Assembly: GCF_003945765.1 (NCBI RefSeq)
Contig: NZ_CP027712.1
Coordinates: 1,550,001 to 1,614,000, forward strand
DNA: 64,000 nucleotides
Direction of reading: 5' to 3'
Source of the DNA: Pseudomonas chlororaphis subsp. chlororaphis
GTDB lineage: Bacteria; Pseudomonadota; Gammaproteobacteria; Pseudomonadales; Pseudomonadaceae
Of this stretch, positions 1 to 8,118 are shown piece after piece. Numbering within the stretch: the stretch's first letter is position 1; each line of letters begins with the position of its first letter. The notes below the pieces were generated by a model. That model did not search any database, had not been told where the DNA came from, and was given only the letters and a program-made list of their open reading frames with translations. Both the position numbers and the translations under genes were made by a program.

Positions 1-38
1 GCCTTGGCCTTGCGGACAGTGAGGTCGGAGAGCGCCAT
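1..38 (-). CDS. P4-type tyrosine integrase, N-terminal fragment (cut by window edge)
   Basis: Read leftward, the first codons give MALSDLTVRKAKA, which I recognise as the usual opening of P4-family integrases with an N-terminal SAM-like or arm-binding domain. Only 12 full codons are inside the window, so no catalytic residue can be seen. The gene begins about 240 bases from the 3' end of tRNA-Gly, the normal place for the integrase of a tRNA-borne island. The inference is that an integrated element continues to the left. Confidence 0.7.
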   Translation of the reverse strand, partial: MALSDLTVRKAK

Positions 39-274
39 GTTCCAGCTCCTGAATTTGAGTCAGGAACCAGATGCTGATCACAGTCGATCCGCACTCCCAG
101 TAACAATCCGAACACCGCGCCACCCTAAAGATGGACTAAATAATGGACTAAAAAGTCCCGGCTTGGCGTGGATTTCAGTGGACGTCTCTGGATCGAGTCA
201 GAAGAGAAAAGTGTTTATCTTCAATGGCTTGAAATGCTCAGTGGACGTTCTTGGAAACCCGTGGAAAGTTGAAG

Positions 275-348
275 TGGAGCGGGTGAAGGGAATCGAACCC
301 TCGTTATCAGCTTGGGAAGCTGGAGTAATGCCATTATACGACACCCGC
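275..348 (-). tRNA. tRNA-Gly (anticodon CCC)
   Basis: The minus strand folds as a standard cloverleaf. The acceptor stem GCGGGTG pairs with CACCCGC, followed by discriminator T and an encoded CCA. The anticodon stem CAGC/GCTG holds the loop TTCCCAA (anticodon CCC), and the T arm contains GGTTCGATTCC. Its 3' end points at the integrase gene at the window start, so this tRNA is probably the attachment site of the element on the left. Confidence 0.95.
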
Positions 349-439
349 TCGGAGCGGCTGACTTTGTACCAGAAGTGCGCGCGGATTTGAAGTTTTTCTT
401 TGCCGGGCCTGTGTTTGCGAAGCGGTGGGAAATGCACGC

Positions 440-545
440 AGGTACGCTTCTACGCCGTCATCGCGGCGACGGGGCGAAGACCGGCTTGCGGTCTATCGCG
501 GGCAAGCTCGCTCCAAGGGCAGGGGACGAGTTGCTCGCGATGACG
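440..545. repeat. REP/REPIN-like palindromic repeat
   Basis: Inverted copies of a REP-like word (cgtcatcgcgg near 457 and its near-complement ctcgcgatgacg near 534) flank GC-rich spacer with the phrase atcgcgggcaag. A close relative of that phrase recurs at 6934. Such elements are typical of fluorescent pseudomonads. This one sits between tRNA-Gly and the 3' end of phaG and has no coding potential. Confidence 0.6.
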
Positions 546-550
546 CCACT

Positions 551-1435
551 TCAGATAGCCAGGGCATGGTGGTCCTGCAGGTAGTGATAGCGCGGACGAC
601 TGGTGTGCTGGGTCGGTTTGAGGAACCCCATCAGCGCGTTACGGCTGTCCCGGCAGGCGGCCTTGTGTTCCATGTCGAGGAAGTGCCCGGCGGCCTGGAT
701 GGTGCTGAACGTCGAGTGCCGGACATGGTTGCCGAACAGCCGGGCGTCATTGGCGGCGGTGTATTCGTCCCATTCACCGTTCATGAACAGCACCGGCACC
801 TCGATGTTCTTCGCCGCTTTCAGGTAGCACTGGCGGTCGCTGTTGAGGACATGGCTGATGTGGAAGTGCATCTGCCCGTATTCATGCTCGGCCAGGGTGC
901 TGACGTGGCGATAGTTGAAACGCTTGAACAGTGACGGCAGGTGCTTGCCGATGGTCTCGTTGACCAGGTGCCCGACACGGTCGCCGTCCCGGCTGCCGAG
1001 GTAATCGACACCGCGTTCGAGGTAGTCGCGCATCGGCTCGTTGATCACTGGCGAGAACGAGCTGATCACCGCCTTTTCAATGCGCCGCGGGCGCTGCGCC
1101 AGGGCGAGCAGCGTCGGCGCGCCACCCCAGGAGAACGACATCACGTGCTCGGCGGCGAAGTGGTCGATCAGCTCCAGGAGGATCTGTCCTTCGACTTCCT
1201 TGGTGAGCATTTTCTCGTGCCTGTTGTGGGCTTTCGAACGACCGGCATAGGGCTGGTCGTAGAGCACCACATTGAATTGCGGATGCAGGTTCTTCACGGT
1301 CTGCGCAAAAGACGCGGTGGTGGCCATTGAGCCGTTGACCAGAATGATGGTCTTTTCTGCGGCATCTGCGCGATAGAACTCCGTGTAAACCCGATACTGA
1401 CCTTGTATATCCAGCACAGCGATTTCTGGCCTCAT
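551..1435 (-). CDS. phaG: (R)-3-hydroxydecanoyl-ACP:CoA transacylase
   Basis: Alpha/beta-hydrolase-fold protein of 294 residues that matches remembered PhaG of P. putida almost from end to end (MRPEIAVLDIQGQYRVYTEF). PhaG links fatty-acid synthesis to medium-chain polyhydroxyalkanoate production by releasing or transferring 3-hydroxyacyl groups from ACP. The related RhlA makes hydroxyalkanoyloxyalkanoates. The likely triad is Ser102 (SFSWGG), Asp223 (NGEWDEY) and His251 (AGHFLD). The start is taken at the ATG with AGGAG nine bases upstream; a longer open frame to 1504 has no family support. The gene appears monocistronic. The precise name (phaG rather than an rhlA-like synthase) rests on overall similarity. 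Confidence 0.9.
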   Translation of the reverse strand: MRPEIAVLDIQGQYRVYTEFYRADAAEKTIILVNGSMATTASFAQTVKNLHPQFNVVLYDQPYAGRSKAHNRHEKMLTKEVEGQILLELIDHFAAEHVMSFSWGGAPTLLALAQRPRRIEKAVISSFSPVINEPMRDYLERGVDYLGSRDGDRVGHLVNETIGKHLPSLFKRFNYRHVSTLAEHEYGQMHFHISHVLNSDRQCYLKAAKNIEVPVLFMNGEWDEYTAANDARLFGNHVRHSTFSTIQAAGHFLDMEHKAACRDSRNALMGFLKPTQHTSRPRYHYLQDHHALAI

Positions 1436-1786
1436 GTCATAAGACTCCTGGCAAGCGGGTATGCGCGCAACCGAGGGTGCACGAGATTTGTGACAGGTAG
1501 GCATACGCCTGGAATTTTTTAGCCCATGTCGATCCGCACAGATGGTCGACGGGTGTTGTTATAGGCGGGCAATTTGCCGGACAACAGGAATGAGCACAGG
1601 AGGCTCGGACGGCAAAGGATTTCTTAGAAGTATGTTCGTGACTCATCGGTCACATTTCGGCCGACGGACTGATTCAAGCAGGGAGAACGCCGTCTCGCAA
1701 GTGCCGTTGGTAAATTGTTCGACAACTTCGGCTGAATGGTCATGGCATCGTCGATGGCTTACAGCGGCTACGGAAATTGTAGGCGC
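1436..1786. other. Intergenic region upstream of phaG
   Basis: About 350 bases between the 3' end of rsuA and the start of phaG, both leftward, so it should carry the phaG promoter. I see no convincing gene, strong terminator hairpin or clear -24/-12 element. The short open frames have poor starts and odd composition. Confidence 0.5.
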
Positions 1787-2479
1787 TCAGACCAGGCGGA
1801 TTTCTTCATCGGTCAGCGGCCGGTACTCGCCGGGCGCCAGGTTTTCGTCGAGGGCCAGCGGTCCCATGCGTTCGCGGTGCAGGCGCAAGACCTTGTTGTC
1901 GAAATGGCCGAACATGCGTTTGACCTGGTGGTAGCGGCCTTCGACGATGCTCAGCCGCGCACACCGGGGGCCGAGGATCTGCAGCTCGGCGGGCAGGGTG
2001 GTGAGGTCCTCGAAAGCGAAGTACAGGCCCCGGGCGAAGGTCTCGGCGTACTCCGGGCCTATGTCCTGTTCGGTCTCGACGTAGTAGCGCTTCGGCAGTT
2101 TGGTCTGCGGCTGGGTCAGGCGCCGCGACCAGCTGCCATCGTTGGTGAGGATCAGCAAACCGGTGGTGTTGTAGTCCAGGCGTCCGGCGATGTGCAGCTC
2201 GTGCTTGTCCGGTTCGTCCAGCAGGTCGAGCACGGTGCGGTGTTCGGGATCGCGGGTGGCGCTGACGCAGCCCATGGGTTTGTGCAGCATGAAATAGCGC
2301 GGCGGCTTGCCGGCCTGCAGCACTTCGTCGTCGAGCTCGACCCGGCTGAACTCGCGCACCTCGGCATGGGGATCGCTGACCACCTGGCCGTCGATACGGA
2401 TGCGCTTTGCCACCAGCAGCAGGCGCACCTGCTGGCGGTTGAAGCGGGGCAGGTTGCTGAGGAAGCGATCAACGCGCAT
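1787..2479 (-). CDS. rsuA: 16S rRNA pseudouridine(516) synthase
   Basis: A 230-residue protein with an N-terminal S4-type RNA-binding domain (about 1-55) and a pseudouridine-synthase domain. The motif GRLDYNTTGLL puts the catalytic aspartate at residue 102, the same number as in E. coli RsuA. The C-terminal motif EGRYHQVKRM is also characteristic. It converts U516 of 16S rRNA to pseudouridine during assembly of the small subunit. Length and motif order fit RsuA better than RluB, RluE or RluF. Confidence 0.9.
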   Translation of the reverse strand: MRVDRFLSNLPRFNRQQVRLLLVAKRIRIDGQVVSDPHAEVREFSRVELDDEVLQAGKPPRYFMLHKPMGCVSATRDPEHRTVLDLLDEPDKHELHIAGRLDYNTTGLLILTNDGSWSRRLTQPQTKLPKRYYVETEQDIGPEYAETFARGLYFAFEDLTTLPAELQILGPRCARLSIVEGRYHQVKRMFGHFDNKVLRLHRERMGPLALDENLAPGEYRPLTDEEIRLV

Positions 2480-2512
2480 GGCTATCGGCAGGCTGGCAAA
2501 AGGCTGCGCATC

Positions 2513-2746
2513 TTACGGGATCGGCCGGGCGGCCGCTTGCAGTTGCGCATCGACCCGGGCACAGCGCGGGCACAGGCAGGCACGATCGCGCAGCTCCGGC
2601 GGCAGGGCTTCGAGCACCGCCGGGTCGATGCTCACGCTGTAGCACCAGCAGGCCTGGTCGGCGGTACGCGGGTCGGCCAGGCTGCAGTCGTTGCGGGCGC
2701 CGCAGGCCGGGCAGAGGCTGGGGTTGTTCAGGGTCGGTTCATTCAT
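2513..2746 (-). CDS. Cysteine-rich CWC family protein
   Basis: Small protein of 77 residues with paired cysteines (LCPACG, NDC, ACWC, LCPRC) that look like a metal-binding knuckle. This is the CWC family found beside core genes in many gamma-proteobacteria, with no assigned biochemical role. The start at MNEPT overlaps the 3' end of the diguanylate cyclase gene by eight bases, so the two are probably co-transcribed and translationally coupled. rsuA follows 33 bases downstream. The ATG is supported by the overlap and by family length. Confidence 0.75.
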   Translation of the reverse strand: MNEPTLNNPSLCPACGARNDCSLADPRTADQACWCYSVSIDPAVLEALPPELRDRACLCPRCARVDAQLQAAARPIP

Positions 2747-4226
2747 AACGGGAGTGAGGCATTTCCATGCAGGTTCGGTTACGGCCGGTCTGCTTGGCAC
2801 GGTACATCGCATGGTCGGCGCGCGATAGCAGGCTGTGCAGGGTATCGTCCGCCTGCAGCGTGGTCACGCCGATGCTGACGGTCAGCCGCATATTCTTGCC
2901 CTCATAGGCGTAGTGCTGTTGCTCGATCAGCAGGCGGATTTTCTCGGCGATCTTCAGCGCCGTGGCGCTGTCGGTGTCCTTGAGCAGCACGATGAACTCT
3001 TCGCCGCCCCAACGGCAAACGATATCGGACTGGCGCAGGCAGCTTGCCAGGTGTCGGGCGAAGCCGCTCAACACCTGATCGCCGGCGAGGTGGCCGTAGG
3101 TGTCGTTGAGGCGTTTGAAGTGGTCCAGGTCGAGCAGCAGGGCGGCCAGCGGCTTGGGCTCACGCTGGGCTTCGAGCATGGCCTGGGCGGCCAGCAAGTC
3201 GAAGCCGCGGCGGTTGGGCAAGCCGGTGAGGCTGTCGAGGGTGGCCTGGGTTTCGATCTTGTGCTGGAAACGCCTGACCACGCGGTTGAGCAGGGTCAGC
3301 ACGATCAGGGTGATCGCCAGGCAGATCAGCAGGTTGAGGTACAGCGAGCGGCGGATATCGCCCAGGGCGCGGTCCTCGCGCTTGTCGACGAACAGGTACC
3401 AGTTCAGCTCGGGAATGAAACGCACATTGAGGAAGTGCCGCTGGTCTGGGGCGCTGTATTCGTAGTTGCCGCTGTGGGGCTTGGGCATCCTGGCCTGCAG
3501 GTCGCGCAGGTTTTCCAGTTCGAACAGCGACTGGCCGGCCCGAGCGCCCTGCGGGCCGCCTTCGGCCCCGGTGAGGACGATCCGGCCCTGGGTATCGACG
3601 AAATACACGCTGCGCTGATAACGCTGCTGGTAGCGGTCGATCAGCTTGACCACCGTATCCACCTTGAGGCCGACACCGGCGACGCCGATGAAATTGTCCT
3701 GGTAGTCGTAGACCTTGTAGTTGATGAAAAACGTCAGGTTGTTCTGGTTGGCCTGGTCCGGATCGACGTTGATTTCATACGGGGTGGCCATGTCGCGGAC
3801 CCGGAAATACCAGGCGTCGCGAGGGGTATCAGGGGCGATTTTCTTCAGCACGCCCTTGGCGTGGTAGTAGGTCAGGCTGCTGTTGGAGACGAAGAAGGCG
3901 GTGTAGGCGCCGTAGTGGGTCATCACCTCGTTGAGGTAGCGGGTCATCTGCTCGGGATCGTGTTCGCCAGCTATCACCCAGTCGCGCATGAAGGTGTCGC
4001 GGGACATCATCGAAGAGATCAGGATCGGCCGTACCAGGTCTTTCTGGATTTCCGAATACACGGTATCGGAGGTCAGCGGCAGCTCAGTGTTGACGATGTT
4101 GTCGCGGATCGAGGTTCGCGAGGCGTAGTAGCTGAGTAAGGACGTGGCCATAAAACCGCCGCCCAGCAGCACGATGAGCGTGATGATCAGCCAGCGTTGC
4201 GAATACAGCGGGGAGCTAAGCGGCAT
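2739..4226 (-). CDS. Membrane diguanylate cyclase (Cache-GGDEF)
   Basis: A 495-residue protein. It has an N-terminal membrane segment (about 12-33), a long periplasmic Cache-type sensor region (about 35-300), a second membrane segment (about 305-328) and a C-terminal GGDEF domain. The active-site motif is GGEEF, and five residues before it is RQSD, the RxxD inhibitory I-site. It should therefore make cyclic di-GMP from two GTP under product inhibition, in response to an unknown periplasmic ligand. The chosen start MPLSSPL has GGAG upstream; the frame open to 4319 adds a tail lacking family features. Confidence 0.9.
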   Translation of the reverse strand: MPLSSPLYSQRWLIITLIVLLGGGFMATSLLSYYASRTSIRDNIVNTELPLTSDTVYSEIQKDLVRPILISSMMSRDTFMRDWVIAGEHDPEQMTRYLNEVMTHYGAYTAFFVSNSSLTYYHAKGVLKKIAPDTPRDAWYFRVRDMATPYEINVDPDQANQNNLTFFINYKVYDYQDNFIGVAGVGLKVDTVVKLIDRYQQRYQRSVYFVDTQGRIVLTGAEGGPQGARAGQSLFELENLRDLQARMPKPHSGNYEYSAPDQRHFLNVRFIPELNWYLFVDKREDRALGDIRRSLYLNLLICLAITLIVLTLLNRVVRRFQHKIETQATLDSLTGLPNRRGFDLLAAQAMLEAQREPKPLAALLLDLDHFKRLNDTYGHLAGDQVLSGFARHLASCLRQSDIVCRWGGEEFIVLLKDTDSATALKIAEKIRLLIEQQHYAYEGKNMRLTVSIGVTTLQADDTLHSLLSRADHAMYRAKQTGRNRTCMEMPHSRYE

Positions 4227-4498
4227 GGGCGACTCCGTGGCAGTGACCCGATGCAAGCATTCTAGTGGCCGCGTCGACGGGTAGCTGCGCCATTTGATCG
4301 CTCGCCAGCAATGGCACACAGCCCGCGAAAACCGGGCGTTTTCGGATCCAAAATCCTTGCCTGGCGACTTGTATCAAGGTGTAACCGAAATCGCACCAGA
4401 CCCGGTTTTCGCGGTCAGATATTCCGTCAGCCAGAACATCCTTGGCTGCCGCCGGCCAGCGTCGCTGGCATGGCCCATCAGCGGTCCAGGAGGCCGCC

Positions 4499-4924
4499 AT
4501 GTATCGTCGAATTCTTCTCACTGCGTTCCTGGGTTTGGCTCTTTCTGCCTGCGTTCCCTATTACGACTACGACGGAGGTTCCACTTACTACCGCTCTGAG
4601 GTCTATACGACGCCGGCGCCGGTCTACTACGGCGGTTCCTATTATTCTTCCGGCCGCGGCTATTACGCGCCGCGTTATTACCAACCAGCGCCACGGTACT
4701 ACCAGCCCCGGTATTACCAACCGGCACCGCGTTACTACCAGTCGGCGCCGCGGGCCGTTTATCGCGCCTACCCGAACCGTGGCTGGGATGGCCACCGCCA
4801 GGGCTGGAACAATGACTATCGGCGCCATGACGGCCGCCGTGACTTTGACGGCCGGCGGGGTGGTCGAGACTGGAGCGATCGTGGTCGCGACGATCACCGT
4901 CGTGACCGCCATCACAACCGCTGA
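4499..4924 (+). CDS. Tyr/Arg/Pro-rich putative lipoprotein
   Basis: A 141-residue protein that starts with a signal peptide and lipobox (LALSAC), so it is probably lipid-modified at that cysteine. The mature part has tandem low-complexity units of the form RYYQPAP or RYYQSAP. It ends in a basic His/Arg/Asp-rich tail, a layout common in small Pseudomonas envelope proteins of unknown role. The start MYRRILL has CAGGAGG upstream; upstream in-frame codons lack a ribosome site. It ends at a hairpin terminator shared with the convergent gene. No function assigned. Confidence 0.75.
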   Translation: MYRRILLTAFLGLALSACVPYYDYDGGSTYYRSEVYTTPAPVYYGGSYYSSGRGYYAPRYYQPAPRYYQPRYYQPAPRYYQSAPRAVYRAYPNRGWDGHRQGWNNDYRRHDGRRDFDGRRGGRDWSDRGRDDHRRDRHHNR

Positions 4925-4941
4925 TCTGCCTATAACAAACA

Positions 4942-4967
4942 AGCGGCGCCTGGAGCGCCGCTTTTTC
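4942..4967. terminator. Bidirectional intrinsic terminator
   Basis: Stem agcggcgc / gcgccgct with a short loop, T-run on the plus strand. It lies between the lipoprotein gene and the convergent hydrolase gene and could serve both. Confidence 0.8.
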
Positions 4968-4978
4968 ATGGCTGGTTT

Positions 4979-6091
4979 TCAGAAGTCCGACAGATCCGCC
5001 AAGGGGTGACGGCCTTCCCAGGCCTTGTGGAAATGCGCCTCGACCACGGCGTCGGGGATGCTGTTGATATCCGGCCAGTGCCAACGGGGCTTGTGGTCCT
5101 TGTCGATCAGGCGCGCCCGCACCCCTTCGCTGAATTCGGGATGCCGGCAGCAGTTCAGGCTCAGGGTGTATTCCATCTGGAACACCTGGGCCAGGGACAG
5201 GTGCCGGGCCTGCTGGATCTGTTCCCAGACCAGGCAGGCGGTCAGCGGGCAGCCTTCGCTGAGGGTTTTCGCCGCCCGCGCCAGCAGGGCATCGGAGTGA
5301 TTGTGCAACTGGCTGATGGCTCGCCAGGCACAGCGTACGTCGCTGACGTCCAGCCACTCGTCGATCTGCTGGCGCCGTGGTAGCCACTGGGCAGCGGGCA
5401 TTTGTTCGACGGCCTCCTGTTGCAGGGCCTTGAGCAGACTGTTGAGCTGCATCGGCGTCTGTTCCTGCCAGTTGAGCTGCAGCAGCCCGTCGATCAGCGC
5501 TTCTTGCTGGTCGTCTCGCAGGAAGCGGTCGGCCAGGTCCAGGTCGATGGCGTCGCGGCCGTTGATGTGCGCGCCGGTCAGGCCGAGGAACAGCCCGAGC
5601 TTGCCCGGCAGGCGCGAGAGGAACCAACTGGCGCCGACATCCGGGTACAGGCCGATGCTGATTTCCGGCATCGCCAGGCGGCTGCTCGGTGTGACGATAC
5701 GAATGCTGGCGCCTTGCAGCAGGCCCATGCCGCCACCGAGCACATAGCCGTGGCCCCAGCAGATTAGCGGTTTCGGGTAGGTGTGCAGGCGGTAGTCGAG
5801 ACGGTATTCCGCGGCGAAGAACTGCGCGGCCAGCGTCGGTACTTCGCCGGGGTGGGCCAGGCAGGCCTGGACCAGGCTGCGCACTTCGCCGCCGGCGCAA
5901 AAGGCCTTGGCGCCGTTGCCGCGCAACAGCACACAGACCACTTGCGGGTCCTTGGCCCAGGCTTCCAGGCGGTCGCTCAACAGATGGATCATTGGCAGGG
6001 ACAAGGCGTTGAGGGAGTGTTCGGCATCCAGGCTGGCAATTGCGATGCGCGCGCCGTCGGTGCCGGTGAGTTCTTCGAAGTGCAGATTCAT
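4979..6091 (-). CDS. 3-hydroxyisobutyryl-CoA hydrolase-like (enoyl-CoA hydratase superfamily)
   Basis: A 370-residue crotonase-fold protein. The motifs GNGAKAFCAGGEVRSL and GYVLGGGMGLLQGA form the CoA oxyanion region, and MPEISIGLYPDVGASWF is typical of 3-hydroxyisobutyryl-CoA hydrolases, which are longer than ordinary enoyl-CoA hydratases (about 260 residues). That enzyme acts in valine degradation. No valine-pathway neighbours are present, so the substrate is inferred from family only. The gene is single and divergent from ung. Confidence 0.75.
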   Translation of the reverse strand: MNLHFEELTGTDGARIAIASLDAEHSLNALSLPMIHLLSDRLEAWAKDPQVVCVLLRGNGAKAFCAGGEVRSLVQACLAHPGEVPTLAAQFFAAEYRLDYRLHTYPKPLICWGHGYVLGGGMGLLQGASIRIVTPSSRLAMPEISIGLYPDVGASWFLSRLPGKLGLFLGLTGAHINGRDAIDLDLADRFLRDDQQEALIDGLLQLNWQEQTPMQLNSLLKALQQEAVEQMPAAQWLPRRQQIDEWLDVSDVRCAWRAISQLHNHSDALLARAAKTLSEGCPLTACLVWEQIQQARHLSLAQVFQMEYTLSLNCCRHPEFSEGVRARLIDKDHKPRWHWPDINSIPDAVVEAHFHKAWEGRHPLADLSDF

Positions 6092-6222
6092 CGTGACCTC
6101 GATCGGGAATTTGAGCGTTCAGTATGATCGCTATAGGCGAAAGTGGCGGTTCTGCGTCAGATCAATTGACAAGCGTGGTGGGCTTTCCTAGGGTGCGCCC
6201 ATTGATTTTACCGGGTGCAACC

Positions 6223-6915
6223 ATGACCGATGACGACCGTATCAAACTCGAACCCAGCTGGAAGCAGGCGCTGCGTGCCGAATTCGACCAGCCTTATATG
6301 GCGGAGTTGCGCGAGTTCCTGCGTCAGGAACATGCCGCTGGCAAGGAGATCTACCCGCCGGGCCCGTTGATCTTCAATGCGCTGAATTCGACCCCGCTGG
6401 ACAAGGTCAAGGTGGTGATCCTCGGCCAGGACCCTTACCACGGCCCGGGCCAGGCCCACGGCCTGTGCTTCTCGGTGCAGCCGGGCGTACCGGCGCCGCC
6501 GTCCCTGGTGAATATCTATAAAGAGCTCAAGCGCGACCTGAACATCGACATGCCCAACCACGGCTACCTGCAGAGCTGGGCCGACCAGGGCGTGCTGATG
6601 CTCAACACCACCATGACCGTGCAACGGGCCAACGCCGCGTCCCACGCGGGCAGGGGCTGGCAGCATTTCACCGACCGGATCATCGAAGTGGTGAGCCAGC
6701 ACCAGCCGCATCTAGTGTTCCTGCTGTGGGGGGCCCACGCCCAGAGCAAGCAGAAGCTGATCGATGCCACCAAGCACCTGGTGCTGACCTCGGTGCACCC
6801 GTCGCCCCTGTCGGCCTACCGCGGCTTTATCGGTTGCGGGCATTTCAGCCGGACCAACAAGTACCTCGAGCAGAATGGCGAGACGCCGATCGAATGGCGG
6901 TTGCCGTCGGTTTGA
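6223..6915 (+). CDS. ung: Uracil-DNA glycosylase (family 1)
   Basis: A 230-residue protein with all family-1 signatures: the water-activating motif [18 protein letters not shown] (Asp70) and the minor-groove loop [12 protein letters not shown] (His192). It removes uracil from DNA as the first step of base-excision repair. The start MTDDDRIKL gives the usual length of about 230; a longer frame back to 6124 has no support. The upstream region is shared with the divergent hydrolase gene. The gene is followed by REP sequences. Confidence 0.97.
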   Translation: MTDDDRIKLEPSWKQALRAEFDQPYMAELREFLRQEHAAGKEIYPPGPLIFNALNSTPLDKVKVVILGQDPYHGPGQAHGLCFSVQPGVPAPPSLVNIYKELKRDLNIDMPNHGYLQSWADQGVLMLNTTMTVQRANAASHAGRGWQHFTDRIIEVVSQHQPHLVFLLWGAHAQSKQKLIDATKHLVLTSVHPSPLSAYRGFIGCGHFSRTNKYLEQNGETPIEWRLPSV

Positions 6916-6924
6916 TGGGGTTTG

Positions 6925-7080
6925 AAGGCCGTCATCGCGGGCAAGCCTCGCTCCTACAGAGCCAACGCAAAACCCTGTAGCCGCTGCCGCAGGCTGCGAT
7001 AGGTCCGAAGGACCTCGGCGACTCTGAACATCGCGCCCCCTTCGGGGGCGATCGCAGCCTGCGGCAGCGGCTACAGGGGA
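6925..7080. repeat. REPIN-like element with perfect 26-bp inverted repeat
   Basis: Bases 6975-7000 and 7051-7076 are perfect inverted complements (26/26, core ccgctgccgcaggctgcg). A second nested hairpin (cgcccccttcgggggcg) lies at about 7034-7050. A REP word (atcgcgggcaag) precedes it at 6934. This fits a mobile REP doublet placed between ung and the AbrB gene. It may also terminate transcription or protect 3' ends. Confidence 0.85.
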
Positions 7081-7086
7081 CCGGCT

Positions 7087-8118
7087 TCAGTCCGGTTTCT
7101 TGTCCCAATGCCGGAACAGCGGCTCGGCCAGAAACAGCACGAACAGCAAGCGCATTACCTGCATCGCCGTCACCAGCGGCACCGACAGTTGCAGGGTCTC
7201 GGCCGTCAGGCTCATTTCCGCGATGCCGCCGGGCATCATGCCCAACGTCAGCGAACGCAAGTCCAGATGAGTCAAGGCGCTCAGGGCCACGGCCGCGAGG
7301 CTGGCGATCAGCATGGTCAGCGCCGTGCCGATCAGGGTGCGGCCCATGAACGAGGGCGCGCGGCGGAAGAACTGGCGATTGAAGTGACAGCCCAGGCCGC
7401 TGCCGATCAGCCACTGGCCGATCTGGCTGCCGCCGTCCGGCAGGCCGATATGCAGGTCCCAGCCGATACTGACCGCGGCGCTGACCAGCAGCGGCCCGAA
7501 CAGCCAGGGGTTGGGTTGGCGCAGACGTTGCCAGAGCCAGGCGAGCAGGGCGCCCGCCGGAAACAATACGGCCAGCCAGCGCCAATCGACGCTGGCCGGA
7601 TGCAGTTGGGGCACACCTTCACCGAGCAGGTACTTGAAGGCCGCCGGTACACATAAGACCACCACCAGCACCCGCAGGCTCTGCCCGGCCGCCACGCGGC
7701 TGAGCACCGCGCCGTTGCGCGCGCCGAGGTTGACCATCTCGCCGGAGCCGCCCGGCATGCTGGAGAAGAAGGCTGTGGCCCGGTCCTCACCGGTGCGCCG
7801 CAGCAGCCAGACCCCGACCACGCTGGACAGGCTGGTGACCAGGGCACCGAAGAAGATCAGGCCGAAATGGCTCATGACCTGTTCCATCACCACCGGGGTG
7901 AAGTGCAGGCCGATGCCGATCCCCACCACCCATTGCCCGCATTTGCGGCCGCCGGGGATTTCCCCCAGTTGCCAGGGCGTCAGGCAGCGCACCAGGATGA
8001 TCGCCAGCAACGAGCCGACCATCCACGGCAGCGGCCAGCCGATCTGGCTGGCGAGGTAACCGCCGGCCAGACCGACCAGGGGCGTCCCCCACCACTGTTT
8101 GAAGCTGGCCTCAGACAT
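7087..8118 (-). CDS. AbrB-family membrane transporter
   Basis: A 343-residue hydrophobic protein with two similar halves. Each half carries glycine-rich motifs (GSLLAIILV; MPGGSGEMVN; MMPGGIAEMSL) seen in the AbrB/ammonia-monooxygenase-like permease family, with about ten membrane segments. The repeated PGG-x-x-EM motifs mark the internal duplication. Its start overlaps the end of tctA by eight bases, so it looks like the last gene of the tct operon and may add an export or accessory role to tricarboxylate uptake. The substrate is unknown. Confidence 0.8.
   Translation of the reverse strand: MSEASFKQWWGTPLVGLAGGYLASQIGWPLPWMVGSLLAIILVRCLTPWQLGEIPGGRKCGQWVVGIGIGLHFTPVVMEQVMSHFGLIFFGALVTSLSSVVGVWLLRRTGEDRATAFFSSMPGGSGEMVNLGARNGAVLSRVAAGQSLRVLVVVLCVPAAFKYLLGEGVPQLHPASVDWRWLAVLFPAGALLAWLWQRLRQPNPWLFGPLLVSAAVSIGWDLHIGLPDGGSQIGQWLIGSGLGCHFNRQFFRRAPSFMGRTLIGTALTMLIASLAAVALSALTHLDLRSLTLGMMPGGIAEMSLTAETLQLSVPLVTAMQVMRLLFVLFLAEPLFRHWDKKPD

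Noticed and set aside
2835-4139. 434-codon open frame antisense to the diguanylate cyclase
   Set aside because: Shadow of a high-GC gene; composition and lack of motifs show no coding signal.
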